The notes below the pieces were generated by a model that saw only the letters and a list, made by a program, of their open reading frames with translations, ran no database searches and was not told the DNA's origin. Position numbers and translations under genes: made by a program. From a candidate division WOR-3 bacterium (GTDB taxonomy: Bacteria; Hydrothermota; Tepidihabitantia; Tepidihabitantales; Tepidihabitantaceae): a DNA stretch of 56,022 bases. Where the stretch lies: the NCBI GenBank assembly GCA_039801365.1, contig JBDRUN010000006.1, positions 1-56,022 of the forward strand, written 5' to 3'. Numbering within the stretch: position 1 is the first letter of the stretch; every line of letters starts with the position of its first letter. This document shows, in pieces, positions 1-8,514 of this stretch.

Positions 1-984
1 GCCGAGACCTACGTGGCGGACCGGCATTTCTCGCAGCCGGCCTCAGGCACGCCGAATACCGACCTGGTGCCAGTTGACAGCCTGCGGCCGGTGGTGCCGC
101 CGGTGGCCGGTGATGAGCATTTCCGGGGCAGTTATTCAGACGCGGGCCATCCTTCGGCCAAGGGTCTAAAGATTACCCAGAACAGCTATCAGGTTGCGAG
201 TTCAGGGTACGATGACTTTGTCGTGGTTGTAACCGACATTGCCAACAACGGCAGTTCGGCAATGAACGGGTTGTATGCTGGTGTGTTTGCGGACTTTGAC
301 GTCGGTTCGACGCCGACCGCGAACGTGTGTTCTTCAGACGTTTCACGGCGGTTCACGTTCATGCGACAGAGCTCGAGTGCGAATCCGTGTGTTGGCGTGA
401 AGATACTGGCGCCGACGTCGTATGCGAATCTGGCCGCGGTTGACCATGCGCGGTACGTGTATCCGGATTCGGCAATGACCGACGGGATGAAGTGGCGGTT
501 CTTGAATGGTACCGTGGTGCAACCGAACTCGAACCGGGCATATGACTGGTCGGTGTGCGTGTCGGTTGGGCCGTTCGATCTGCCAGTGGGAGCGAGTCAA
601 CGGTTTGCGTTCGCGTTCTGCGGCGGTGCCGATGGTGCCCAGGCCCGGGCCCATGCGGATTCGGCCCAGTCGTGGTATGACCGGAACGTCGGCCTTGCCG
701 AAGAGCGCCGACCGAGGCAGGCAAGCGCGGCCCGTCCGCTTTTCCTGTCGCCGAACCCGTTCTCGAATGGTACTTTTGTACACTACTTCACGGCTACGGC
801 CGGAGCGGTGGAACTCACCACGTACGATGCGAGCGGACGCGAGGTCGAGCGAGTCCTGTTTGACGCCGATAAGGGAAGCAGCCGTTACTTCTGGCAGCCG
901 AGGAGTCTCGCACCAGGAATCTACTTCCTGAAAGTCAGGACACCGGAGCGCGAGTCGGTAGCCAAGGTGCTACTGCTCGATTGA
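1..984 (+). CDS. C-terminal part of a secreted protein with FlgD-like/Por-type sorting domain (5' end outside window)
   Basis: The reading frame is open from base 1, so the gene begins upstream; the GTG at 13 is only an internal codon. The visible ~327 residues are a beta-rich extracellular region. The last ~80 residues form a typical FlgD-like/Por secretion C-terminal domain: an SPNPF motif, a strand with YDASGRE, then PGIYFLKV and a hydrophobic end KVLLLD. In known systems this domain is a cargo signal or a beta-sandwich anchor on exported proteins. The catalytic or binding part is not in the window, so the function cannot be named. It ends at a TGA followed by a strong hairpin shared with the convergent MFS gene. 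Confidence 0.8.
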   Translation, partial: AETYVADRHFSQPASGTPNTDLVPVDSLRPVVPPVAGDEHFRGSYSDAGHPSAKGLKITQNSYQVASSGYDDFVVVVTDIANNGSSAMNGLYAGVFADFDVGSTPTANVCSSDVSRRFTFMRQSSSANPCVGVKILAPTSYANLAAVDHARYVYPDSAMTDGMKWRFLNGTVVQPNSNRAYDWSVCVSVGPFDLPVGASQRFAFAFCGGADGAQARAHADSAQSWYDRNVGLAEERRPRQASAARPLFLSPNPFSNGTFVHYFTATAGAVELTTYDASGREVERVLFDADKGSSRYFWQPRSLAPGIYFLKVRTPERESVAKVLLLD

Positions 985-1000
985 CCTGGAACCGAACTTC

Positions 1001-1026
1001 ATTGGGGCGCCTTCGGGCGCCCCAAT
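1001..1026. terminator. Bidirectional hairpin terminator between convergent genes
   Basis: A perfect 11-bp inverted repeat (ATTGGGGCGCC and its complement) closes a TTCG tetraloop at 1012-1015. It lies between the stop of the secreted protein (984) and the stop of the minus-strand MFS gene (1030). There is no U-tract on either side, so intrinsic termination is inferred from the stem and position. Confidence 0.75.
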
Positions 1027-1029
1027 GCT

Positions 1030-2184
1030 TCAAAGCACCAATGCCAGACCCAGTGCGGCCGCCAAGCCCAGGACCCCGCCGAACCAGAAGGGCGCTCGCG
1101 GCCCCCAGAGACCCCAGAGAAGGCCGGCAGCAAGAGACGCAGGCAGAAGTCCGATACCAACCAAAGTAGAGTGAAGGCCAATGAAGGTAGCGCGTTGAGC
1201 TTGAGGCGCAATATCGGCGACAAACGCTTTTTCCAGACCTTCGGTCAGGGCGCTATACACTCCGTACAGACCGAAAAGTAGCCAAGGCAGCCACGCATAG
1301 TTGCCCGGGCCAAGCACGGCGAACCCGACGTACACGAGTCCGTACACAGCGTAGCCTGCGACAAGAAGCCGTTTGCGTCCAATCGCATCAGCAATTCTAC
1401 CTGCAGGCCAGGAAAGCAACCCGTAAACGATGTTGTAGAGGAGATAGACCGCTAGGGTGTTGACGATTGTGTAGCCGACTGTCTTCGTGCGCAGAATCAG
1501 GAATTGATTTGATGAGTTACCAAGCGCAAATAGCCCCACCACAAGGAAGAACCAGCGCAGCCGGACTGGAAGATCGCGAAAGCTTAGTCGTACTGATCGG
1601 GTGCCGGTCGGACCGCTCCGGGTCTCACGCACCAGGAAAAGCACTGCTACGCCGAGCGCTTGCGGTACCAAAGCAAGAAGAAATACCGGCAGAAAATCGG
1701 CTCGTTGCGGGACGAGCGGGAAACGTGATACGAGCAAGATGGCAACAGCAACACCGGCAGCCGCACCGATGGTGTCCATGGCACGGTGCAGACCGAACGC
1801 GGCACCGCGTTGACCCGCCCGGGTTGAGTCGGCAATGATTGCATCACGCGGAGCAGTGCGGATTCCCTTTCCGACTCGGTCAGCTAGACGACCGGCAAAC
1901 ACCATGCCCCAGCCCTGAGCTAGATAGAACAGAACCTTGCCTAAGGTCGAACCGGCATATCCAAGAATCGCCAGCGGCTTGCGCCGACCTGCCCGGTCTG
2001 ACACCTGACCGGAGAACACCTTGAGCAACGACGCGGTGCTCTCACTGAATCCCTCAATGAGTCCGAGTGCGGACCACGGACTGCCGGTCAGGGTTGTGAG
2101 AAACAAAGGAATGAGAGGGTAAACCATCTCGGTCGAGAGGTCGGTCAGAAAACTTGTAATGCCTGTGATGATGACGTTGAACAT
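1030..2184 (-). CDS. MFS transporter
   Basis: A 384-residue inner-membrane protein with about 11-12 hydrophobic segments. It carries two loop motifs typical of the major facilitator superfamily: DRAGRRKPLAI near residue 64 in the first half and DAIGRKRLL in the second half. The N-terminus (TDLSTEMVYPLIPLFL) resembles a family of uncharacterised bacterial MFS exporters. The substrate cannot be inferred. The ATG at 2184 has no Shine-Dalgarno sequence; a TTGACG/TATACT promoter ends 9 nt upstream, so the mRNA is probably leaderless. It is transcribed divergently from acsA. Confidence 0.85.
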   Translation of the reverse strand: MFNVIITGITSFLTDLSTEMVYPLIPLFLTTLTGSPWSALGLIEGFSESTASLLKVFSGQVSDRAGRRKPLAILGYAGSTLGKVLFYLAQGWGMVFAGRLADRVGKGIRTAPRDAIIADSTRAGQRGAAFGLHRAMDTIGAAAGVAVAILLVSRFPLVPQRADFLPVFLLALVPQALGVAVLFLVRETRSGPTGTRSVRLSFRDLPVRLRWFFLVVGLFALGNSSNQFLILRTKTVGYTIVNTLAVYLLYNIVYGLLSWPAGRIADAIGRKRLLVAGYAVYGLVYVGFAVLGPGNYAWLPWLLFGLYGVYSALTEGLEKAFVADIAPQAQRATFIGLHSTLVGIGLLPASLAAGLLWGLWGPRAPFWFGGVLGLAAALGLALVL

Positions 2185-2193
2185 CGCCGAGCG

Positions 2194-2221
2194 AGTATAG
2201 AACGACCGGCAGTTCCGTCAA
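2194..2221 (-). promoter_or_regulatory. Promoter of the MFS gene, leaderless type
   Basis: On the minus strand, TTGACG (2216-2221) and TATACT (2194-2199) are separated by 16 bp. The -10 box ends 9 nt before the ATG at 2184, so the transcription start should fall at or within about 3 nt of the start codon. Confidence 0.6.
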
Positions 2222-2260
2222 GGAGGGTAGAATGCGCCAGTTTCATTCCCACTTCGCCGC

Positions 2261-2288
2261 TTGACACCATGGACGCTCCCAATATACT
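2261..2288 (+). promoter_or_regulatory. Promoter of acsA
   Basis: A perfect TTGACA (2261-2266) and TATACT (2283-2288) are separated by 16 bp. Transcription should begin near 2295, leaving a 5' leader of about 95 nt that ends in a strong Shine-Dalgarno (AAGGAGG, 2377-2383) before the ATG at 2391. Within the leader, CGGTTA (2296-2301) can pair with TAACCG (2331-2336), enclosing a short structured region. I do not recognise it as a known riboswitch. Confidence 0.6.
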
Positions 2289-2390
2289 GACGCTCCGGTT
2301 ATCCCTGCAATAGCCGGGCAAGCTAGGCCGTAACCGAATACATAACCACGCTGCAGACGCACGTGGCCGATACATAAGGAGGAAACCGTT

Positions 2391-4295
2391 ATGGCGCAGA
2401 CTGAGCTGTTCCACCCGCCCAAGGAGCTGGTGGAGAACTCAAACGTAATGGCCTTCATGAAGAAGCACGGCATCAAGGACTACGATGACCTGCTCAAGCG
2501 GGCCGAGAATCAGGAATGGTACTGGGCCGAGGTGGCCAAGGAACTGGAGTGGTTCAAGCCTTGGGACAGGGTTCTGGACGACTCAAATGCTCCTTTCTTC
2601 AGGTGGTTCATCGGCGGCAAGTTCAACATCACCGTAAACTGCCTAGACCGGCATATGAAGACCAAGGCCAAGGACAAGGTCGCCTACATATACGAACCTG
2701 AGCCTCTTGACCAGAAGGTTGAACGTTGGACCTATGCTCAATTGTACCGGGAGGTGAACAAGCTGGCTAACGCGCTGAAGAAGCTCGGCATCAGGAAGGG
2801 CGACCGAATCACCATCTTCATGCCGATGATTCCACAGCTACCAATCGCAATGCTTGCTTGCGCTCGAATCGGCGCAGTTCACTCTGTGGTGTTCTCCGGT
2901 TTTTCGGCTGGCTCGCTGCGCGACCGCATCCAGGACGCCGAAGCTAAGGTGCTCATTACCGCCGACGGTGGGTACCGACGTGGCAAGTTGGTCACGCTCA
3001 AAGCCAATGCCGACCCAGCCTTGGCTGAGTGTCCCTCAATCCAGCATTGTATTGTGTTCAAGCGGGCGGGCAACGAAGTCCAGATGAAGCCGGGACGTGA
3101 CCTTTGGTGGCACGAGATCACCGCCCACGAATCTGACGAATGCCTGCCCGAACAACTGGACGCAGAGGATATGCTGTACACTCTGTACACATCCGGAACT
3201 ACGGGTAAGCCCAAGGGCATCGTCCACGTTCATGGAGGATATGCGGTCGGTACCTACTCAACGCTGAAATTTGTCTTTGATATCAAGCCAGCTGATATCT
3301 ACTGGTGCGCGGCGGACATCGGCTGGGTCACCGGTCACTCCTACATTGTTTATGCACCCCTGATGAATGGTGCGACGTCAGTTCTGTACGAAGGCGCACC
3401 CGATTTTCCGGCTCCGGACCGCTGGTGGTCCATCATCGAACGCGAGAAGGTGACGATTCTCTACACTTCGCCTACCGCAATCCGGATGTTCATGCGCTTC
3501 GGTGAGGAGTTCCCAAGAAAGCACAATCTGACTTCGCTCCGACTTCTGGGTTCGGTTGGTGAACCCATCAACCCCGAGGCCTGGCGATGGTACCGGGAAC
3601 ACATCGGCGGCGGTAAGCTGCAGATTATGGACACTTGGTGGCAAACCGAGACCGGCACATTCATGATCTCGCCACTGCCGATAACACCTTTGAAGCCCGG
3701 TTCAGCTACCAAACCTCTACCCGGCATCCTTGCCGACGTATTCGACCAAAACGGCAAGCCGGTGAGACCGAACGAGAACGGTTTCGCAGTACTACTAAGG
3801 CCGTGGCCTGCGATGCTGCGCACCCTGTACAAGGACCCTGAGCGTTACAAGCAGGCATACTGGTCACGCTTCCCTGGTGTTTACCTGACTGGTGACTCAT
3901 GCACCAAGGACGAGGATGGTTACTTCTGGTTCCGGGGCCGGGCCGACGAAGTGTTGAACGTCGCCGGACACCGGCTCGGCACCGCCGAAGTCGAATCTGC
4001 CCTGGTTGCGCATCCCGCGGTTGCTGAGGCCGCGGTCATCGGTGTACCGCATGAAGTCAAGGGCGATGTCCCCAAGGCTTATGTCACCCTCAAAGTGGGC
4101 TTCGAGAAAACAGAGGCACTCAAGAAGGAGCTGATTGACTGGGTTGGCAAAGAAATCGGCGCCATTGCCAAACCGGACTCAATTGAGTTCCGGGACAAGC
4201 TGCCCAAGACTCGTTCCGGCAAGATAATGCGCCGGCTGCTTAAGGCCGAAGCCTTGGGCAAAGAAGTCGGCGACATCTCGACCTTAGACGAGTAG
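2391..4295 (+). CDS. acsA: Acetyl-CoA synthetase (AMP-forming)
   Basis: A 634-residue cytoplasmic enzyme activating acetate to acetyl-CoA through acetyl-AMP. The ANL-superfamily signatures are intact. The P-loop [11 protein letters not shown] is near residue 265. The adenine site WWQTETG is near 415. The hinge region is [22 protein letters not shown]-terminal [11 protein letters not shown] carries the lysine that is acetylated in this family. Length is normal (about 630-650). The start is set by AAGGAGG 7 nt upstream. It is followed in the same direction by an OFA-type transporter and malic enzyme, suggesting an acetate or C2/C4 acid utilisation block. A propionyl- or other short-acyl-CoA synthetase is possible but less likely, given the WWQTETG motif. 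Confidence 0.93.
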   Translation: MAQTELFHPPKELVENSNVMAFMKKHGIKDYDDLLKRAENQEWYWAEVAKELEWFKPWDRVLDDSNAPFFRWFIGGKFNITVNCLDRHMKTKAKDKVAYIYEPEPLDQKVERWTYAQLYREVNKLANALKKLGIRKGDRITIFMPMIPQLPIAMLACARIGAVHSVVFSGFSAGSLRDRIQDAEAKVLITADGGYRRGKLVTLKANADPALAECPSIQHCIVFKRAGNEVQMKPGRDLWWHEITAHESDECLPEQLDAEDMLYTLYTSGTTGKPKGIVHVHGGYAVGTYSTLKFVFDIKPADIYWCAADIGWVTGHSYIVYAPLMNGATSVLYEGAPDFPAPDRWWSIIEREKVTILYTSPTAIRMFMRFGEEFPRKHNLTSLRLLGSVGEPINPEAWRWYREHIGGGKLQIMDTWWQTETGTFMISPLPITPLKPGSATKPLPGILADVFDQNGKPVRPNENGFAVLLRPWPAMLRTLYKDPERYKQAYWSRFPGVYLTGDSCTKDEDGYFWFRGRADEVLNVAGHRLGTAEVESALVAHPAVAEAAVIGVPHEVKGDVPKAYVTLKVGFEKTEALKKELIDWVGKEIGAIAKPDSIEFRDKLPKTRSGKIMRRLLKAEALGKEVGDISTLDE

Positions 4296-4409
4296 GAGCT
4301 AAAGCATACGGCCGGCGGCTCTCGGCTGAAGAGACAGCAGGCACGCAGCGCTACGCGTTCCTGGTGTCTTCAACGAACCGCGGATGCATTTTTGAGGAGG
4401 TAACTGACG

Positions 4410-5678
4410 ATGGGTGAACCTAGAACCTACAACCGTTGGTTGATTGTTGTCGGCGCCATACTTGTTCAAGTCTGTCTTGGCGCCATCTATGCGTGGAGCG
4501 TGTTCCGCAAACCCCTTGAAGCCGAACTGAACATTTCACCTACCCAGGCATCACTTCCCTTCTCGGTCGTACTCATCTTCTTCGCTCTGGCGACCGTTGC
4601 CGGCGGCCGGCTTCAAGACCGGTTCGGACCCAAGGTCGTAGCGATTATCGGCGGAATTCTCCTTGCGGCAGGGATGATTCTGGCAAGCCTCGCCCGCGGT
4701 ATCAGCATGCTGGTGGCCGGGTACGGTATCGTCTCCGGCATCGGCATCGGCTTTGCCTACGTCTGTCCTATCGCCGCAGGTGTCAAGTGGTTTCCGGACA
4801 AGCGTGGGCTGATTACCGGGCTTTCGGTTGCCGGGTTCGGAGCCGGTGCGTTCTTCGTCGCGCCCCTAGCTGCTGGACTCATCGCCGGTACGCCCTACAA
4901 CCTTCTTGGAGCCAGCCTATTCGACCTACCGCGTCTGGGTGTGTTTCCTACCTTCCGGTGGCTCGGACTCGCATATCTGGTCCTTGTGGTGCTCGGCGGT
5001 CTGCTTCTGCGCAACCCGGAGCCAGGCTACCGGCCAGCCGGCTGGAACCCACCCGCCCCAAGACCTGGGCAGGCGGCACACGCAGACTTCACATCAGGAC
5101 AGATGCTTTCTACCTGGCAGTTCTGGGCCATCTGGCTGATGTACTTCGCTGGCTGCGCCGCGGGTCTGATGATGATTGGCCAGACCTCGCCAATCGCCCA
5201 AGAGCTGGCCAGGTTCGACAAATCGGTTGCGGCCATCGGGGTGTCGGTTCTTGCCATCTTCAACACCCTGGGTCGCATCTTCTGGGGCCGCATCTCCGAC
5301 TCCATCGGACGCTCCCGAACCCTGTTCTTGATGTACCTCATTAATGCGGTTGCGGTGTTCGGCTACTTTCTCATTCCGGTCGCGCCGGTGGTATTCTGGT
5401 TCGCCATCGCACTGGTCGGCGCAACCTTTGGCGGATACCTTGCCATCTACCCGGCGGTCAATGCCGATTACTACGGCACAAAGTATGCCGGAGTCAACTA
5501 CGGCCTCATCTTCACGGCGTACGGCGTCGGCGGACTTCTGTCAAACATCTTTGCCCCGCGGGTCAAGGAACTGACCGGCAACTACAATTTTGCATTCATT
5601 CTCACCGGAGTACTGTGTGCCGCGGCCGCGGTCGCGAGCTTCTTGCTTCGGGCTCCAACAAAGAGAAACAGCAAATAG
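4410..5678 (+). CDS. MFS transporter, oxalate/formate antiporter (OFA) family
   Basis: A 422-residue membrane protein with about 12 hydrophobic segments. It opens with RWLIVVGAILVQVCLGAIYAWSVF, matching the OFA family signature (GAIYAWSVF). The second half begins with FWAIWLMYFAGCAAGLMMIG, also typical of OFA members. Family members exchange oxalate/formate or carry monocarboxylates such as lactate or pyruvate. Placement between acetyl-CoA synthetase and malic enzyme points to uptake or exchange of a small organic acid; the actual substrate is unproven. The start ATG follows GAGGAGG with good spacing. The 114-nt gap from acsA has no convincing promoter, so co-transcription is likely. Confidence 0.88.
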   Translation: MGEPRTYNRWLIVVGAILVQVCLGAIYAWSVFRKPLEAELNISPTQASLPFSVVLIFFALATVAGGRLQDRFGPKVVAIIGGILLAAGMILASLARGISMLVAGYGIVSGIGIGFAYVCPIAAGVKWFPDKRGLITGLSVAGFGAGAFFVAPLAAGLIAGTPYNLLGASLFDLPRLGVFPTFRWLGLAYLVLVVLGGLLLRNPEPGYRPAGWNPPAPRPGQAAHADFTSGQMLSTWQFWAIWLMYFAGCAAGLMMIGQTSPIAQELARFDKSVAAIGVSVLAIFNTLGRIFWGRISDSIGRSRTLFLMYLINAVAVFGYFLIPVAPVVFWFAIALVGATFGGYLAIYPAVNADYYGTKYAGVNYGLIFTAYGVGGLLSNIFAPRVKELTGNYNFAFILTGVLCAAAAVASFLLRAPTKRNSK

Positions 5679-5690
5679 AAAGGAACTGAC

Positions 5691-7043
5691 GTGAAAAGGT
5701 TGTCCCAGTCTGAAATAGACCAACTTGTTGCCAGAGCCAAGAAACCATCAGAGGACGCGATGAAGTTGCACCCGTTCTACCGGGGCAAGTACCAGACCGT
5801 ACCCAAGTGCTGTATCCGTAACTTTGACGACTTCGCCATCTGGTATACACCGGGCGTTGCCGCACCCTGCAAGGACATCTATGCACATCCCGAGATGTCT
5901 TTCCAGCATACCAACCGAGCCAACACAATCTGCGTACTGACCGATGGCACGCGGGTACTTGGTCTGGGCGACATCGGGCCTGAGGCCTCAATGCCGGTAA
6001 TGGAAGGCAAGGCACTGCTCTTCAAGTACCTCGGCGGCGTTGACGCGGTGCCGATTGCGCTACGTACCAAGGACTCAGACGAATTCATCCGTACTGCTAA
6101 GCTCCTGGAACCATCGTTCGGCGGCTTCAATCTCGAGGACATCGCCCAACCCAAATGCTTCCGCATCCTGGACACGCTCCGAGCGGAGATGAACGTGCCT
6201 GTCTGGCACGACGACCAGCAGGGCACAGCCGCGGTCACCTATGCCGGACTCGTGAACGCCTTGAAGTTCGTCGGCAAGGACATCGGCAAGGTGAAGGTAG
6301 CAATGCTTGGAGCCGGAGCTTCGAACATTGCCATATCGCGCGTGTGCATCAAAGGCGGCGTCAATCCGGGAAATATCATTATGTGCGACTCAAAAGGCAC
6401 GCTGCACAAGGGGCGTACCGAGCTTCAGACCGAATTCAAGGAAAAGTGGCATATGTGCCAGATTTCCAACAAATGGGACGTGCGAGGTACCATTGCCGAT
6501 GCCATGAAAGATGCAGACGTACTTATAGCACTTTCCACACCCGGCCCCGGCGTGGTAAAACCAGAATGGATAAAGTCCATGGCCAAAGATGCAATCGTGT
6601 TCGTCTGCGCCAACCCGATTCCAGAAATCTGGCCGTGGGAGGCGATCGAAGCTGGAGCACGGGTGGTTGCGACCGGTCGCTCAGACTTCCCAAACCAGGT
6701 AAACAATTCCCTCGGATTTCCCGGTATCTTCCGTGGTGCGCTGGATGTGAACGCCCGTACCATCACCGACGAAATGTGTATCGCCGCTGCGCTCGAACTT
6801 GCTAAGGTGGCCGAGGACCGCGGTCTGCGCGAGGACTATCTCGTACCGACGATGGACGATTGGGAGGTATTCCCGCGTGAAGCGGTGGCGGTCGGAATGA
6901 AGGCAATCGAACAGGGCGTGGCACGCATCAAGCTGACTCGTGATGAACTGATGGAGAAGGCAACGACCACAATCAAGCAGGCCCGCGAGCTGACCCAGTG
7001 GATGATGAAAGAAGGCTTCATTCCTGAACCACCCAGAGCCTAG
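5691..7043 (+). CDS. Malic enzyme (NAD(P)-dependent, oxaloacetate-decarboxylating)
   Basis: A 450-residue cytoplasmic enzyme of the short bacterial malic enzyme type, converting malate to pyruvate and CO2 with reduction of NAD(P). Visible features are the N-terminal domain (TPGVAAPCKDI; VLTDGTRVLGLGDIG), the metal/substrate loop (EDIAQPKCF), VWHDDQQGTAAVT before the nucleotide fold, the Rossmann motif LGAGASNIA near residue 207, and ATGRSDFPNQVNN. The start codon is GTG, 8 nt after AAAGGA and 12 nt from the end of the transporter gene, so the two are co-transcribed. Cofactor preference cannot be read safely. Confidence 0.92.
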   Translation: MKRLSQSEIDQLVARAKKPSEDAMKLHPFYRGKYQTVPKCCIRNFDDFAIWYTPGVAAPCKDIYAHPEMSFQHTNRANTICVLTDGTRVLGLGDIGPEASMPVMEGKALLFKYLGGVDAVPIALRTKDSDEFIRTAKLLEPSFGGFNLEDIAQPKCFRILDTLRAEMNVPVWHDDQQGTAAVTYAGLVNALKFVGKDIGKVKVAMLGAGASNIAISRVCIKGGVNPGNIIMCDSKGTLHKGRTELQTEFKEKWHMCQISNKWDVRGTIADAMKDADVLIALSTPGPGVVKPEWIKSMAKDAIVFVCANPIPEIWPWEAIEAGARVVATGRSDFPNQVNNSLGFPGIFRGALDVNARTITDEMCIAAALELAKVAEDRGLREDYLVPTMDDWEVFPREAVAVGMKAIEQGVARIKLTRDELMEKATTTIKQARELTQWMMKEGFIPEPPRA

Positions 7044-7060
7044 CTTCTCGGAACCTGTAA

Positions 7061-7089
7061 GGCGGGCGGCCAAGGAGGGGCCGCCCGCC
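7061..7089 (+). terminator. Hairpin terminator of the acsA-transporter-malic enzyme block
   Basis: A perfect 11-bp GC stem (GGCGGGCGGCC and complement) with a 7-nt loop, 17 nt after the malic enzyme stop codon. No T-tract follows. Confidence 0.75.
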
Positions 7090-7198
7090 GCTGATTCAAG
7101 AACTCATCTGCTACCGACCTTCTGACTGGTGCCGGACTGGAACTACCAAGACCTAGCGGTTCTCTGCATCGCGTCTCACATCGAGTTCGACAGCATGC

Positions 7199-7226
7199 TT
7201 GATTCTGAATGTACGGAATCTATACT
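7199..7226 (+). promoter_or_regulatory. Promoter of the yggS-like gene, leaderless type
   Basis: TTGATT (7199-7204), 16-bp spacer, TATACT (7221-7226). The ATG at 7233 begins 6 nt after the -10 box, so transcription should start on or next to the A of the start codon. Confidence 0.6.
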
Positions 7227-7232
7227 CTGAAC

Positions 7233-7922
7233 ATGAGCGTGGCTGAGAACCTACGTCTGCTGGAACAGCGTATCAGAGCAGCCTGCAACCGGGCGGCACG
7301 CAACCGCAGGGACGTCACTTTGGTCGCAGTGGCCAAGACACGCACCGCAGACGAGGTAACCGAAGCAATCCAGGCCGGTGTCACTGACATTGGCGAGAAC
7401 CGAGTTCAGGAGGCAGCCGCGAAAAAGCCACTGGTACGCCTTTCGGCAAATTGGCACCTTATCGGTCATCTGCAGACAAACAAGGTGAGAAAGGCTCTGG
7501 AGTTGTTCTCCGTCATCCAAAGCGTGGACTCAGCTCACCTTGCCTACGAACTTAATCGCCGCTGCGAGCAGCAGAATAGACATGTCAGTATATTCATTGA
7601 GGTGAATACTTCAAATGAGCCAACCAAGTTCGGTGTTCGGCCTGACGAGCTTGACGGTCTGGTGCAGGAAGTGACAAGACTCGGACGGCTCGAACTGGCC
7701 GGGCTGATGACCATCGGCCCGGGCTGGGCAATCGAGGACCCCGAGGCATCCCGCCCCTGCTTTCAACTGCTGCGTCGTCTGCGCGATGAGATGCGCCAGC
7801 GTTTCTCGATACCATTGCCTCATCTCTCGATGGGTATGTCTTCGGACTTTGAACAGGGAATAGAAGAAGGCGCGACCATCATTCGGATCGGCACAGCCAT
7901 ATTCGGCCCGAGGCCTGGATGA
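7233..7922 (+). CDS. yggS: YggS/PLPBP-family pyridoxal-phosphate homeostasis protein
   Basis: A 229-residue, single-domain PLP-binding protein of the alanine-racemase N-terminal fold, involved in vitamin B6 and amino/keto-acid homeostasis rather than a known catalytic step. Seen: the PLP lysine in VTLVAVAKTRT, the GENRVQEAAAK motif, NWHLIGHLQTNKVR, IEVNTSNEPTKFGV, LAGLMTIGP, and the C-terminal SMGMSSDFEQGIEEGATIIRIGTAIFG. All are family hallmarks. I chose the ATG at 7233 rather than an in-frame ATG at 7209, because 7209 lies upstream of the -10 box. The product then starts MSVAENL, as in homologues. A small zinc peptidase follows on the same strand. Confidence 0.92.
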   Translation: MSVAENLRLLEQRIRAACNRAARNRRDVTLVAVAKTRTADEVTEAIQAGVTDIGENRVQEAAAKKPLVRLSANWHLIGHLQTNKVRKALELFSVIQSVDSAHLAYELNRRCEQQNRHVSIFIEVNTSNEPTKFGVRPDELDGLVQEVTRLGRLELAGLMTIGPGWAIEDPEASRPCFQLLRRLRDEMRQRFSIPLPHLSMGMSSDFEQGIEEGATIIRIGTAIFGPRPG

Positions 7923-8038
7923 CGGGTCCCAAGTCCCGATGACCGACCAAGGGCCAGCTCGCAAGACCCAATCTTGCGCATCATCGTCCAGCCCACCCAC
8001 TTTTCCACCATTAACTACTGGCCATCGGGTATTCGACC

Positions 8039-8449
8039 TTGAAGACTGAACGGTTTGCCGAGCTTGTGGAACAGGCCGTAGCCAGCATTCCGGATTACTT
8101 TAGAAAGCGGATTGAGAATGTTCAGATCGACATCATGCCGCAGGCGTCACCTGACCTGGCCCGAAGTCTTGGCCGACACCCGATGCAGCTTCTCGGCGTG
8201 TATCAGGGTATTCCGTACAGGCGCCGCGGACCCTGGTATGGCAATGTTGTGCCGGACCGGATTCTCATTTTCCAGGTTCCAATTGAACGCCAGTGCCAAA
8301 CTGAAGCCGATGTCAGGAGTCTGGTCCGCAAGGTAGTTATTCACGAAGTCGGGCACTATTTCGGTCTTTCGGACGAGGAACTGTTCCGGCTCCAAGCTGA
8401 GGCTGAGCGCGCCCCGCAAACCCACGAGGCAGACAAAGCCGGGATGTAG
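8039..8449 (+). CDS. Small zincin-like metallopeptidase (MMP_TTHA0227 family)
   Basis: A 136-residue cytoplasmic protein with the zinc motif HEVGHYFGLSDEE (HExxHxxGxxD) near residues 101-113. This is the signature of the minimal metallopeptidase family typified by Thermus TTHA0227. The conserved LLGVYQGIP and PDRILIFQ stretches fit the fold. Substrate and role are unknown in the family. The predicted start is TTG (8039) with no Shine-Dalgarno sequence. A weak TATTCG lies 3 nt upstream, but no -35 box is convincing. It ends 17 nt before a strong hairpin. Confidence 0.82.
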   Translation: MKTERFAELVEQAVASIPDYFRKRIENVQIDIMPQASPDLARSLGRHPMQLLGVYQGIPYRRRGPWYGNVVPDRILIFQVPIERQCQTEADVRSLVRKVVIHEVGHYFGLSDEELFRLQAEAERAPQTHEADKAGM

Positions 8450-8465
8450 GATACCATCCGACAGC

Positions 8466-8494
8466 CAGGCGGGGCGCATTTCGCGCCCCGCCTG
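8466..8494. terminator. Bidirectional hairpin terminator
   Basis: A 12-bp GC-rich stem (8466-8477 with 8483-8494) and a 5-nt ATTTC loop. It lies between the convergent peptidase gene (ends 8449) and the secreted-protein gene (ends 8515). Confidence 0.75.
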
Positions 8495-8514
8495 AAGGAA
8501 TTTGCAGACCCTGT

